Of a stretch of DNA of 64,000 nt, positions 33,719 to 43,482 are shown piece by piece (within the stretch, counting starts at the first letter, position 1; the number at the start of each line of letters is the position of its first letter). A model generated the notes under the pieces. That model was not told the DNA's origin. It saw only the letters and a program-made list of their open reading frames with translations, and did not search any database. The position numbers and the translations under genes were made by a program. The stretch comes from Rhizobium sp. R635 (lineage in GTDB: Bacteria > Pseudomonadota > Alphaproteobacteria > Rhizobiales > Rhizobiaceae): the NCBI RefSeq assembly GCF_002211285.1, contig NZ_LOKX01000032.1:62001-126000 (forward strand). Reading direction: 5' to 3'.

Positions 33719-34858
33719 ATGCGAAAGCTGGCGCCGTTGGTCCTTGTCGCAGTTCTTAGCGCATGCGCTCGGCCATCCGATGGCCCAACTGCCGGTAGTT
33801 TTTACAATGCCACCTCGCCGAATGGCAATGAACGAATCCCTGTCGTCAGGCTCTCGGAAGCGCCGATGGGTCCGGTTACGTCAGCCCCGCTTGCCTATGC
33901 CGCCACCGATACCGGCCTCAGCGCCATGCGCTCGAGCGGATTCGCCGATACGCGGCTGAGGCGCGGCGACGTCATCGAGGTGACGATTCTCGATCCCGGC
34001 GAGGATGGATTGTTCTCCTCGACCCAGAGCAAGACCCTCGATCTCGGCCGGTTCACGGTGGATTCGACGGGCAATGTGACGCTTCCCTTCATCGGCAAGC
34101 AGCGTGTGGTGGATTCCTCCACCGAGGCGCTGCAGACGCGCATCGTCACCGGCTTGAAGGGTTCGGCCGTCAATCCGCAGGCTGTCGTCACCGTGGTCGA
34201 CCGGCCTTCCAGCGGCTTCACCGTCAATGGCGACGTGCGCGCCGCCGGGCGCTTCCCGCTGACCGCCCGCAAGGAGCGCGTGCTCGATGCGGTGGCGCTT
34301 GCCGGCGGCGCATCTTCCGATCCGGGCTCGGCGACCGTCACGCTGATGCGCGGCAAGCAGCGCGCCACCGTGCCGCTCCAGCGCGTCATCGACGACAGCA
34401 AGCAGAATGTCTACCTGCTGCCCGACGACCAGATCTATGTCGACAAGGACGCGCCGACCTTCACCGCTTTCGGCGCCTTCAAGAGCGTGGGCGAATTCGA
34501 ATTCCAGCCGGGCAAGCTGACCCTCGCCCAGGCGCTCGGCCGCGCCGGCGGCCTGCTCGACGACCGAGCCGATGCGAGCAATTTCTATGTGATGCGCAAC
34601 CAGCCGGTCTATACGCAGGTCGCGGCTGCGAATGCCAAGACTGCCGCGCCTGTCGTGGTGAGCAGCAAGCCGGCAATCTACCGCGTCAACATGAAGGACG
34701 TTTCCAATCTGGCGCTGATGCAGCGCTTCCAGATGATGGACGGCGATATCATCTACGCCAGCAATGCCGGCCTGGTGGACTTTGCGAAGTTCTTCAACGT
34801 CTACCAGAAGAGCGTGCCGACGGCCGCGGCGCCGATCCCCGGTTCGAGCGGCAACTAA
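33719..34858 (+). CDS. Wza/PssN-like polysaccharide export lipoprotein
   Basis: A 379-residue outer-membrane polysaccharide export protein. The N-terminal lipoprotein signal has the lipobox LSAC (Cys near residue 16). It is followed by a Poly_export domain at about 80-165 (RRGDVIEVTILDPGEDGL) and two SLBB-type beta-grasp domains (TVNGDVRAAGRFPLTARKER; FGAFKSVGEFEFQPGKLTL). This is the layout of PssN/ExoF-like proteins that pass capsule or exopolysaccharide across the outer membrane. No glycosyltransferase or polymerase genes are adjacent. Its TAA stop overlaps the stop of the convergent ppkA gene. Confidence 0.9.
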   Translation: MRKLAPLVLVAVLSACARPSDGPTAGSFYNATSPNGNERIPVVRLSEAPMGPVTSAPLAYAATDTGLSAMRSSGFADTRLRRGDVIEVTILDPGEDGLFSSTQSKTLDLGRFTVDSTGNVTLPFIGKQRVVDSSTEALQTRIVTGLKGSAVNPQAVVTVVDRPSSGFTVNGDVRAAGRFPLTARKERVLDAVALAGGASSDPGSATVTLMRGKQRATVPLQRVIDDSKQNVYLLPDDQIYVDKDAPTFTAFGAFKSVGEFEFQPGKLTLAQALGRAGGLLDDRADASNFYVMRNQPVYTQVAAANAKTAAPVVVSSKPAIYRVNMKDVSNLALMQRFQMMDGDIIYASNAGLVDFAKFFNVYQKSVPTAAAPIPGSSGN

Positions 34859-35760
34859 GCATCGACCGTATGTTTTGCGAGGCCGCCGAGCAGATGCAAG
34901 GCGGCCTTCGCATTTTCGGGCCTGTCTTCGGGATTGCGCTGCGACAGACGGATCGCCAAAGCCTGAAGCTCTTCGCCTTCCCCGTCGCAATGACGCAGGA
35001 GCAGGGACAGTAGAAGCCCGGCGGCATAGAGATCTGACCGCCCATTGAGCGGTCTGCCCGCCATCTGTTCCGGAGAGGCGAAATCCGGCTGGCCGGCGAA
35101 GGCGAGATCGAGCTGGCCATGCCGGGAGCCTGTCTCGATCGCGATGCCGAAATCGGCGATCTTCAAGCCGCAGAGATCGCCGTCGGCAAAGAGAAGATTG
35201 AGCGGCGACAGGTCGCAATGCACGAAGCCGGCGGCGTGGATGGCCTCCAGGCTGGACAGCACCGAAATCATGATCGAGATGACTTCATCGGGAGATAAGG
35301 GTTTTTCCCGCAAGCGGTCCGCAAGCCGGCTCCCGAGCCATTCCATGATCAGGGCCGGGCGTCCGTCGGCGAGGCGCAGAACTGCTTGTGTTCCCGATAT
35401 ATGCGGGTGGCGGAGCGCCATGCCGATCTCCGCCTCGCGCAGCATGAGTTTGCGCAGAACGGGGTCGTCGGCGTGGTCCGGCCGCGGCATCTTGATCGCG
35501 TGGAGGGTGCCGAGATCGCGATGGCGGGCGCGATAGATTTGGGTGGCCGCGCCATCATGAACCAGCGCTTCGAGCACGAAACTATTGGCGATAATCCCGG
35601 GGGCGGCACCGCTCAGGCGGGCCTCGCCGCGATCGAGCGCGTCCCTGACCCGGTCTATCAGGATCTGCCGGGTCTCGTCCGAACCGCAATTTAACGCTTG
35701 CCAGAGATGCGAAAAGCGGTGCGTGATTTCCTCGAAATCGACGGATTGATCAGGCGTCAT
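34855..35760 (-). CDS. ppkA: T6SS serine/threonine kinase (PpkA/ImpN)
   Basis: A 301-residue Hanks-type kinase, last gene of the imp operon. Visible are the ATP-site lysine (LHAIKMPR), the C-helix glutamate (REAEIGMAL), the catalytic loop HCDLSPLNLL and DFG (KIADFGIAIE). The loop differs from canonical HRDxKxxN: the Arg is Cys and the Lys is Ser, while Asp and Asn are kept. The glycine loop is also degenerate. In Agrobacterium the equivalent kinase phosphorylates TssL to promote secretion. It lacks the C-terminal vWA extension of Pseudomonas PpkA. Overlaps tagF-pppA by 11 bp. Confidence 0.9.
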   Translation of the reverse strand: MTPDQSVDFEEITHRFSHLWQALNCGSDETRQILIDRVRDALDRGEARLSGAAPGIIANSFVLEALVHDGAATQIYRARHRDLGTLHAIKMPRPDHADDPVLRKLMLREAEIGMALRHPHISGTQAVLRLADGRPALIMEWLGSRLADRLREKPLSPDEVISIMISVLSSLEAIHAAGFVHCDLSPLNLLFADGDLCGLKIADFGIAIETGSRHGQLDLAFAGQPDFASPEQMAGRPLNGRSDLYAAGLLLSLLLRHCDGEGEELQALAIRLSQRNPEDRPENAKAALHLLGGLAKHTVDA

Positions 35761-37126
35761 CGGTGGTCACATCGATCACGATGGCGCTGAGGTTTTCACG
35801 GCAATTGGCGATCAGCCCCTCCTGCACGAGAATGTCGGCAGCCGTTTCGATTTTTGCCGAAAGGAGAATTTCGGCGATGCCGCGCTCGGGAACGGCGTTC
35901 GGAAGGGCCGCACTGCAGAGCAGGAGCCGGTCGCCGGCCTGTAATCCGCCGGAGCGGACTTCGGGAATGAGATGTCCGCGCATGCCGATGGCGCGCGAGA
36001 GCGTGCGCCGCAGGCCGACTTCCACATGGTCGCGGGTCAGGCAGCGCATCATGCCGTCGCGCAGGAGGTAGCAGCGGGCATCGCCGACCCAGAGCAGCGC
36101 GCAACTTTCCTGAAGGGCTGCGAATACGACGATGCTGGCGGCCGATGGTTCGCGCCCCTCGGAAAGATGGGCCGACTGAAGCAGGCCGTGGGCGCGGCCG
36201 AGCTTGCCTTTGATTTCCTGCGTCAGAGCTTCGATCGTCTGCTGCGGGGCCGTTTCAGCCAGCACATGAACGGCGATCTTGCCGGTTTCGGCAGCGGCAT
36301 TGCCGTCTCCGACGCCATCGGCGACGGCAAAGAGCGAGGGCGTCTGGGAAATGAGCAGCGCATCGGCGTTGACGCTGAGCCGCGTGCCGGGATGCGTGGC
36401 GTGGCTGTGCCGGAGAACCGGGGAATGATGATGTGGTTCGACGATGACAGGGCGCGGTGTCGCGACTGTCTCAGGCTGCGGCGGTGCTGAGACCGCGCCG
36501 GAACTCTCGCGAAGCAGCTTCGCGAAATGCGCAGGTTCCGGCGCGCCGCCAACGCCGAAACCCTTGGCCCGCCGTTCCTCCGGGTCGATGTGCCACCAGA
36601 TCGTGCCTCGGCTGGAGGCTCTGTCCTGCAACGTCTCGTTTTCCGCGAGATCGGCCGGCCGCAGGGTCCGCAGCCGCTTCAGGCTTGCGGTGAACTGGTT
36701 GATGTCGAAATCGCGCCTGGCCGAGCTTTCGGCGATCGCCTCCACTGCCGTGAACCATGCGTCGTCGAGATAGAGCTGGCGCGGATGCTCGGAAAAGCCG
36801 TGAAGCTGGGCGGCGATGACGAGGGGAAAGCTGCGGCCGACGCGGTCGAGGCTGGGCAGCAGGACGCCGGCAACGGTCGCCGATCCCCAGAGACCGCGTT
36901 CGATGATGAAACGCCATGCCGGCATCGTGCGGAAACGGCGTTCCCAATCCTCGCCGAGTTCCTGTTGAGCCGCCTGCATCCCGGCCTGCAGCCAGGCGTC
37001 GAGCGCGGATTGCAGGCCGCGGCCGAGCCCCATCGAAACGAAATCGCCATGGCTCGGCAGCTTGCCGTAGAAGCCGATCCGGTCAGCTTCGGTCGGGTTT
37101 CGCTCGAGGGTGGCGCGCTCGTTCAT
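35750..37126 (-). CDS. tagF: TagF-PppA fusion (ImpM), T6SS post-translational repressor/phosphatase
   Basis: A 458-residue fusion of TagF (about 15-190; GFYGKLPSHGDFVSMGLG, then RSFPLVIAAQL) with a PP2C-type phosphatase domain (about 225-455; FAVADGVGDG, VGDARCYLLRDG). TagF and PppA restrain T6SS activation opposite to PpkA. In the phosphatase half several metal-site positions are altered: the DGMGGH motif reads DGVGDG and the last RDN reads REN, so catalytic strength is open to question. A proline- and histidine-rich linker joins the domains. The start lies 11 bp after the tssM stop. Confidence 0.9.
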   Translation of the reverse strand: MNERATLERNPTEADRIGFYGKLPSHGDFVSMGLGRGLQSALDAWLQAGMQAAQQELGEDWERRFRTMPAWRFIIERGLWGSATVAGVLLPSLDRVGRSFPLVIAAQLHGFSEHPRQLYLDDAWFTAVEAIAESSARRDFDINQFTASLKRLRTLRPADLAENETLQDRASSRGTIWWHIDPEERRAKGFGVGGAPEPAHFAKLLRESSGAVSAPPQPETVATPRPVIVEPHHHSPVLRHSHATHPGTRLSVNADALLISQTPSLFAVADGVGDGNAAAETGKIAVHVLAETAPQQTIEALTQEIKGKLGRAHGLLQSAHLSEGREPSAASIVVFAALQESCALLWVGDARCYLLRDGMMRCLTRDHVEVGLRRTLSRAIGMRGHLIPEVRSGGLQAGDRLLLCSAALPNAVPERGIAEILLSAKIETAADILVQEGLIANCRENLSAIVIDVTTDDA

Positions 37127-37136
37127 GATCTGCCGA

Positions 37137-40100
37137 TCAGAATTGCGCCGGGCACGAGAAGGCGCCGAGCGCCTCCAGCCGGAAGGGATTGAGCACCGAG
37201 CCGAATTGCACGTCGAACTCCGCCGCCTGGTTGTCCTGCTGGAATTTCGCCCGGAAAAGGTCGTCGCCCTGCATGGTGACGTTGGCATCGTCGAACAGGC
37301 GGAAGGGCGACCAGTCGCCGTTCTCCGTCAGGGCCTGCTGCCAGCCGCCCGGCTGGAAAGCGAGGCGCGAGGCGTTGCTCGCTTCCGTCGACGGCCAGGT
37401 GATCGATTTCGATTGGATCGGGCCATGGAAATAGACGACGCGTTCGCCCTCGATCTCCAGCATCACGGCGCTCGCCGCATCGCTCAGCGACACCGGCTTG
37501 ACGTTGATCGTGATCGACGGGTTCTCGCTGCCGGCCGGGAAGAAGGCGCGGTTGATCTTGTCGGCATTCTCGAATTGGGCGATTGCCGCGCTCGGAATGC
37601 TCGCCGCGCCGAAGGTGCCCTTCCAGCCCCAGGGCGAAGCGCTGGTATCGACGAAGGCTTCGAGCTTCTCCTTGAAAAAGGTCTTGAACAGGCCTTCCGG
37701 CCCGAACAGCCTGACGAAGTCGCTCATCGCGACGTCGCGGGAGGATTTCCGGTCGAAGGGATAACGGCCGGTCACGACGTTCGAGCAGAAGCCGGAGCCT
37801 TCGGCGGCCCAGGCGTCGCTGATACGGGAACGGGCGGATTTGACCGCCAGCGAACCGACATCCGCGGCAAGCCCCGCCATCCAGCTGTCGACAGGGGCGG
37901 GCAGTTTGCGCGCCTGCTGCAACAGATCCTGATTGGCGTCGGTGAGCTGGCTGTCGACGTCGAAGACCTTGGCGACTTCGGCGGTCGAGGTCGTGGCGCG
38001 CGAAAGCTGTTCCTGCACTCTTTGCAGGATCGGCTCCAACTGTCCGATCTCCGATCGCGGCGCATCCTTGGACTGATCGGTTGACGAAGACTGGCTGGAG
38101 GGCGGCGCCTTCAGTGCGTCGCGCAGACGGCCGAACGGATCGGGCGCATTCGCGGCACTGGCGAGCGCCGTGGTCGAGGCGGCCAAGCTGTCGCCGGCGG
38201 CCGAGGCGATCTCGGCGCCGGGCGCGCGCAGGTCGGTTGCGGCGGCGATCGACTTCGCGATCGTCTCCACCGGACCGGGCTTGCCGGCCAGGATGCGGGT
38301 GGTTTCTGCCGCATCGCTGATCGTCTGCGAGGGCTTGACCCTGAGATCGGCGAGAAGTGTGGCCCAGCGCTGATCGAAATTGTCGAAATAGAGCTGAAGC
38401 GTGGCCTGGGCGACGGTGTCGACCGTGACGCCGGCGGGATTGGGATCGCCGCGGACCCATTGCTCGTCGAGCGCTTCACGCGCGGCGTCGGTGATTTCAG
38501 GCAGAACGACGGTGCGATAGCCGGTCGTGGAGAAGAGGCCGGGTATGGCTTCGTTGAGCGGCGCTTTGGAGGTGCGCTCGAAAGCCTGTTCGCCGAGCGG
38601 CCCGAGTGCGCCGGCCGGACTCCAGCCGGGGAGGGCGCGGGATGCGCGGTATTCCGCCAGGATATCATAGGCGCGGCTGGCGATATTCTGCGAGCGGATG
38701 ATCTCACGCGCCTTGGCGATCAGCGTCTTGTCGAGCTCGATCGGCGGCAGCGCGCCGCGCGCCATGGCTTCGGCATGGGCGATCAGCGCCTGCCGGGCTG
38801 CGGCCCGGCCTTCGTCGGGATAGAGCCTGGTGAACATGTCTTCCGCCTCGAGCGAGGCGAAGTCCGCATTCACAGGGCCGAGCCCGCCGAGCATGCCGTA
38901 GAGCTTCAGCGCGTCGAAGGTTCGGGTGACGTCGGTGGTTTCGGTCATGTCCTTCTGAAGCTGCACCAGCATGCGCGGCAGAAGCAGCGTGTTCAGCGCC
39001 CGCTGATAGGCCTCGCGCTGGCGGCTCGCGACCTTGCTCTCCTGGTCGAGGCCGAGGCTCACCGGCCAGACGCGGGTCTTGGAGAAATCGGTGGTGACGG
39101 CCGCAAGATTGTCGAGCGCCGGCAGGATGCGCAGGAAATCCGCATCCGAGACGTCTCGAACAGGCACGCCGCGCACCAGCTGTTCATAGGCGTCGATGCG
39201 CCTTTCCGCGCCGGCGAGCGCTGACGTATTCTGGAAATAGGTGGCCGTCCAGCTCGTCAGCACCACGGCAAGCAAGAGCACCGCGCTCGCATAGGCGGCT
39301 CGGCGGAAGAGAAGCTGCCGGCTCGAAAGCCGTTTGTCGCGGGCCACCAGCGATGCTTCGCCGAAGATCACCTCCTTGAAGAGGCGCGAAAGGAAATAGC
39401 TGCGCCGCAGGCGGGGAACGGCGACCGTTTCCTCCCGCTGGGTGCCGGAGGCGAAATAGATGCCGCGCAGGAGCGGCGCCTCCACCAGTTTCGAACCTGA
39501 GCACAGCTCCGTCATGACGTCATGCAGGCGATCCTTCAGGGAGGCGAGCTCGGCCGGGAAGCGGAAGATGCGGCCGCGCAGTTCCGGATTGGTCTCCTGC
39601 TGCAGGCGCTCGATCAGCATGGCGTCGACGCGCTGCTGCAGCAGGGTGAATTCTTCGACGAAACCCTCCGGCAGGTTTGCCGCCTTGTAGCTCTCGTCGA
39701 GCCCGAAGGTCGTGCCCCACACCTGTTCGCGGTCGCTCTTGTTGAAGCCGTCGAAGAATTCGACGAAGCCGGTCAAAAGATCGGCCTTGGTCAGCAGCAG
39801 ATAGACCGGCACGCGCGCATGCAGGAGTTCGTCGAGTTCGGAAAGCCGCTGGCGGATCGCCCGGATCTCCTCGCGCTGTGCTTCGGGATCGCGCGTCAGG
39901 AGATCGCCGATCGACAAGGTCACCAGCGCGCCGTTGATCGGCTGCGAGCGGCGGTATTTGCGCAACAGGCCGAGAAAGCCTTCCCAGCCGGCCTTGGCGG
40001 TGCCGTTCAGATCGTCCTGTGTGGTGTAGCGGCCGGCGGTATCGATGAGGATGGCCTCGTCGGTGAACCACCAATTGCAGTTACGCGTGCCGCCAATGCC

Positions 40101-40616
40101 CTGCACCGAATTGCTGCCGAGCGCATCGCCGAGCGGGAATTTGAGGCCGGAATTGCTGAGCGCCGTCGTCTTGCCGGAACCCGGCGCGCCGAAGATCACG
40201 TACCAGGGCAGCTCGTAGATATAGCCGAAACGCCTTTTGGTGATGCGGCGCAGCAGCTGCAACGCTTCCTTCAACCGGCTGTGGATCTCGCCGACCTCGG
40301 CCTGCTGGCTGGCGGCAGCCTCGGCTTCGGCGTCCCGCTCGATCCCTTCGACGAGCTGCTTGTCGCGTCGCCTGTCGCGGATCGCTGTGAAGACGAGGTA
40401 GGCGAGCCAGGCGGCGATGACGATGCCGATCAGCGTCAGCCGTGCCGAGGCGCTCGCCAGCGGCTTGAACTCGCCATAGGCGGCGAGATAGCCGTAGAAC
40501 CAGATGACGACGCAGATTGCCGCCACCCAGATGATCGAGATGAAGCGGCGGCCGAGGAGGCCGGCATAGGCCTCCACATAGGAACGCAGCGTATAGAAAT
40601 AGCTTAAGGGGTTCAT
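37137..40616 (-). CDS. tssM: T6SS inner-membrane protein TssM (IcmF/ImpL)
   Basis: The largest T6SS membrane-complex protein, 1159 residues. Two N-terminal membrane helices (about 26-44 and 60-78) precede a cytoplasmic NTPase-like domain with an intact Walker A, GAPGSGKT at 143-150. A third helix lies at about 448-466, and a long periplasmic region ends in the TssM C-terminal beta domain. It anchors TssL and spans to the outer membrane. The ATGA overlap with tssL shows coupling. An intact Walker A is not universal among TssM proteins, so energy use is plausible here. No TssJ lipoprotein gene is found in this operon. Confidence 0.95.
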   Translation of the reverse strand: MNPLSYFYTLRSYVEAYAGLLGRRFISIIWVAAICVVIWFYGYLAAYGEFKPLASASARLTLIGIVIAAWLAYLVFTAIRDRRRDKQLVEGIERDAEAEAAASQQAEVGEIHSRLKEALQLLRRITKRRFGYIYELPWYVIFGAPGSGKTTALSNSGLKFPLGDALGSNSVQGIGGTRNCNWWFTDEAILIDTAGRYTTQDDLNGTAKAGWEGFLGLLRKYRRSQPINGALVTLSIGDLLTRDPEAQREEIRAIRQRLSELDELLHARVPVYLLLTKADLLTGFVEFFDGFNKSDREQVWGTTFGLDESYKAANLPEGFVEEFTLLQQRVDAMLIERLQQETNPELRGRIFRFPAELASLKDRLHDVMTELCSGSKLVEAPLLRGIYFASGTQREETVAVPRLRRSYFLSRLFKEVIFGEASLVARDKRLSSRQLLFRRAAYASAVLLLAVVLTSWTATYFQNTSALAGAERRIDAYEQLVRGVPVRDVSDADFLRILPALDNLAAVTTDFSKTRVWPVSLGLDQESKVASRQREAYQRALNTLLLPRMLVQLQKDMTETTDVTRTFDALKLYGMLGGLGPVNADFASLEAEDMFTRLYPDEGRAAARQALIAHAEAMARGALPPIELDKTLIAKAREIIRSQNIASRAYDILAEYRASRALPGWSPAGALGPLGEQAFERTSKAPLNEAIPGLFSTTGYRTVVLPEITDAAREALDEQWVRGDPNPAGVTVDTVAQATLQLYFDNFDQRWATLLADLRVKPSQTISDAAETTRILAGKPGPVETIAKSIAAATDLRAPGAEIASAAGDSLAASTTALASAANAPDPFGRLRDALKAPPSSQSSSTDQSKDAPRSEIGQLEPILQRVQEQLSRATTSTAEVAKVFDVDSQLTDANQDLLQQARKLPAPVDSWMAGLAADVGSLAVKSARSRISDAWAAEGSGFCSNVVTGRYPFDRKSSRDVAMSDFVRLFGPEGLFKTFFKEKLEAFVDTSASPWGWKGTFGAASIPSAAIAQFENADKINRAFFPAGSENPSITINVKPVSLSDAASAVMLEIEGERVVYFHGPIQSKSITWPSTEASNASRLAFQPGGWQQALTENGDWSPFRLFDDANVTMQGDDLFRAKFQQDNQAAEFDVQFGSVLNPFRLEALGAFSCPAQF

Positions 40617-42145
40617 CGCGAAGCGCCTCCTGCTGCGGGCGCCGTTTCATTGGGATTTTCGGCTTGCAGGGGCGGCGCCTTGAAGCCGACGTCGCTCAGC
40701 CGTTCGCTCGGATCGGTCAGCACCAGGATCTCGGTGCGGCGGTTCATCTCCCGGCCTTCCTGCGTGTCGTTGGCGGCGATCGGATCGCTTTCGGCGCGTC
40801 CCTCGGTCAGGATCGCGCCCGGCCCGGTGAATGCGCTCAATATGTCCCCGACCGCCTTGGCGCGGGCCTCGGAAAGGTGCCAGTTGGAGGGGAACTGGAT
40901 GGTGCGGATCGGCACATTGTCGGTATAGCCCACCACGACGGCACGGAATTTCTCGGCGGCGAGCGCGCCGCCGATCCGCTGCAGGAGATCGTGGAATTTC
41001 TCGCTGACTTCGGCGCTGCCGGTGGCGAACAGGCCGGAATTGCTGATGCGCACCAAGAGTCGGCCGTTCGAATCCGAGAGCGTGACCAGCTTCTTCTCGA
41101 CCTCCGGCTGGAGGAAGGCGAGCAGGTTGTCGAGCCGGCTCGGCGGCTTCACCTGCGGCGGTGGAGGCTGCGGCGGGGTTTCGGCGACGACGACGGGCGG
41201 CGGTGCGCGCGGAGGTTCGGGAATCTTGACCAGCACGCTCGGCGTGTCACGCGGCGGCAGCTTGGCCAGGCGCTCGAAGGTGCCGTCGGAGGCGCGGTTG
41301 AGCGAAAGCGTGAAGAAGAGATAGCCGAGCGCCAGGATCAGCGTCAGGACGGAAAGAAGCGTCCAGAGCGCGGCGGCTGTGCGCAGCGGCTGGTGCCGGG
41401 CGGAAACGCCCTTCCAATGCGGGGAAAGCTCCCGTTCGAAGACGCCGTATTGGCCGAGCAGCGTCTTGTAGAGGCTGTCGCGGATACGGCCGAGTTCCAG
41501 CCCGCCGCGCGCAGAAACGCGGGTGCGGCCCTCGAAGGCAAGTGACAGGCAGAGATAGATGAGGAGAAGCAGATCCTTGTTGGCGCCGGGGCTTTGATGG
41601 AAATGGTCGAGCAGGTCGAACACCCGCTCGCCGCCGGTCACGTCCATATGGAAGGTGGAGACGAGGCCGGAGCGGGCCCAGCCGGCGCGCACACCCCAGG
41701 CCTTGCTGAGCACGACATCGTCGACCGTGGCGCAGACGACATAATGGGCGGCGCGGGCGCGCTCGGGACTGATGCGGGCGCTCGCCAGATCCCGCTCGTA
41801 GCGGCCGACGGCTGCGATCGCCACTGCGCGCAGCTCTTCGATGTCAGGCTGCTCTTCGGTGTAGCGCAGGCCATGGGCAAGGTTGAGGAGCGGTGCTGCC
41901 GAGCGCACCAGGGTCGGCACGTCCTCGGCCCCGAAGCGGAAATCCTTGACGAGTGTTTCGACGGAGGCTCCGCCCTTCGCAAGCGCTGCCGCCGATGCCT
42001 TTCCTCCCTCGCTTTCGGGAAAATCGAGAACGTCGTCCAGCATCTCCGCCATCTTGCGGGCGGATTGCTTTTTCTTCACGCCATCCTCGGTGAGTTCGAC
42101 GATGGTCGGGAGATTCTGCCAGGTGGAAGCGGATTCGTTCTTCAT
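40613..42145 (-). CDS. tssL: T6SS inner-membrane protein TssL with OmpA domain (ImpK)
   Basis: A 510-residue DotU-type protein: cytoplasmic DotU domain at about 65-250, one membrane helix at about 257-280, a proline-rich linker (PPRAPPPVVV and onward) and a periplasmic OmpA-like peptidoglycan-binding domain at about 360-480 (VVGYTDNVPIRTIQFPSNWH, LSEARAKAV). The N-terminus has a threonine at position 14 in NLPTIVEL. Thr14 is the residue reported as the PpkA phosphosite in Agrobacterium TssL, so the switch is probably conserved. ATGA overlaps link it to tssK and tssM. Confidence 0.95.
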   Translation of the reverse strand: MKNESASTWQNLPTIVELTEDGVKKKQSARKMAEMLDDVLDFPESEGGKASAAALAKGGASVETLVKDFRFGAEDVPTLVRSAAPLLNLAHGLRYTEEQPDIEELRAVAIAAVGRYERDLASARISPERARAAHYVVCATVDDVVLSKAWGVRAGWARSGLVSTFHMDVTGGERVFDLLDHFHQSPGANKDLLLLIYLCLSLAFEGRTRVSARGGLELGRIRDSLYKTLLGQYGVFERELSPHWKGVSARHQPLRTAAALWTLLSVLTLILALGYLFFTLSLNRASDGTFERLAKLPPRDTPSVLVKIPEPPRAPPPVVVAETPPQPPPPQVKPPSRLDNLLAFLQPEVEKKLVTLSDSNGRLLVRISNSGLFATGSAEVSEKFHDLLQRIGGALAAEKFRAVVVGYTDNVPIRTIQFPSNWHLSEARAKAVGDILSAFTGPGAILTEGRAESDPIAANDTQEGREMNRRTEILVLTDPSERLSDVGFKAPPLQAENPNETAPAAGGASR

Positions 42146-43482
42146 TCTCTAAGGGCCCACAGTTCTATTTCTAGCCCGGGGAAATCGCCGGCGAGATGCA
42201 CGGCGATGGCGCCCGAAGTGTCGAGTTGTTTCCAGAGCGGATTCTTGGTGTCGAGTTCGAAATAGATGGTGCCGGAGCGATAGGGGAGCTGGCGCGGCAG
42301 CACCGGCAGCGGCCGCACGGGAATGCCCGGCAGCGCCACGTTGACGAGGTCGGCGATGCGCTCGACCGGGCCGACCTTGATCTGCGCCGGCAGCTTGCGG
42401 CGCACGTCCTCGGCCGGCATTTCGGCCCGGACCGCCAGCACGAAGCCGGCATCGCGAAGCAGCGTGCGGTCGTTGATCGTGCCGATCCTGACGCCATGCC
42501 GGCGTTCGGCAAGCTCGATCGCCACGGCCGCCTGTTCCAGCACGGAGGAAAGCGAGGCGCGGAGATCGTCGAAGACGGCGGCGAAGGTCCCCTTGAGGTC
42601 ATCATGCCGGTAGGGCGGAAAGTCGCTGGCGCGCTTGCGGTCGGTGGTGAAGGTGGCGAGTTCGCCGGCAAGCTGGATGCAGTGCTCGTAAAAGACGATC
42701 GGGTGGATGCGTGTCGCGTTGGCCGAAATATGCTTCAGCATCGGATCTGCGCGGTTGAGGATCTGCAGGAGCAGGTAGTCGCCGACCTCGGCCGTCCCGC
42801 GGATGGTGGGATCGCCGATCCGTTCGGCAATCGCCTCGGCGCGATGGCGCACGATGCCGAGAAGCTCGGTGATCAATTCGTTCAGCCGGCCCGCGGCCGT
42901 GCAGTTGAGGCTCGGCAGGATATAATCGGGATCGAGGATCACGGCTCTGTCGGAACGCACTTCGATGATGCGCGCGAGCCCGATCAGTTCGTAGCCGGCA
43001 AGCTCGTCGCCGGTCCTGAGATAACGCAGGCTGAGGCGGCCGACATCGATCGGCGCCATGAAGTCGGTTTCGACATTGGCGTCAGGCGCCTCATAGGGCG
43101 AAGCGACGAGCCGGACGCTGCTGCGCTGAGCGCCGCCGTTCAGAGCAACATCCGCCTTGCCGGGCTGGCGGGCGGGCAGCGCGAGATAGATGATCGCATT
43201 CTTGGTGTTTTCGTCGAGATCGAGCGGCGGCGGCAAGTCCGCATCGACCGGTGCTTCGAACGGCGTGCCGTCGGGCAATACGCCGCGCAGGTTCGACAGC
43301 GCGAACTGGCCGATCGCCAGCGCGCCGCGGTCGATGCCGATTTCGGTTATGCCCCAGGGATAGGGCGACAGGCCGTGCGTGGCGGTGCGCACGAGCCGTT
43401 CGGTCCAGCGGTCCGCCTGCTGGAAATGCTGCACGCGAAGGAACATGCCTTCGCTCCAAGCTACCCGGTTCTCATTCCTCAT
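42142..43482 (-). CDS. tssK: T6SS baseplate protein TssK (ImpJ)
   Basis: A 446-residue TssK, the baseplate subunit that docks onto the TssJLM membrane complex. The N-terminal signature NRVAWSEGMFLRVQHFQQADRW is characteristic, as is the trimerising helical middle and the receptor-binding C-terminus (GTIYFELDTKNPLWKQLDTSG). The gene overlaps tagH by 11 bp at its start and tssL by 4 bp at its end. Normal family length. Confidence 0.95.
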   Translation of the reverse strand: MRNENRVAWSEGMFLRVQHFQQADRWTERLVRTATHGLSPYPWGITEIGIDRGALAIGQFALSNLRGVLPDGTPFEAPVDADLPPPLDLDENTKNAIIYLALPARQPGKADVALNGGAQRSSVRLVASPYEAPDANVETDFMAPIDVGRLSLRYLRTGDELAGYELIGLARIIEVRSDRAVILDPDYILPSLNCTAAGRLNELITELLGIVRHRAEAIAERIGDPTIRGTAEVGDYLLLQILNRADPMLKHISANATRIHPIVFYEHCIQLAGELATFTTDRKRASDFPPYRHDDLKGTFAAVFDDLRASLSSVLEQAAVAIELAERRHGVRIGTINDRTLLRDAGFVLAVRAEMPAEDVRRKLPAQIKVGPVERIADLVNVALPGIPVRPLPVLPRQLPYRSGTIYFELDTKNPLWKQLDTSGAIAVHLAGDFPGLEIELWALRE

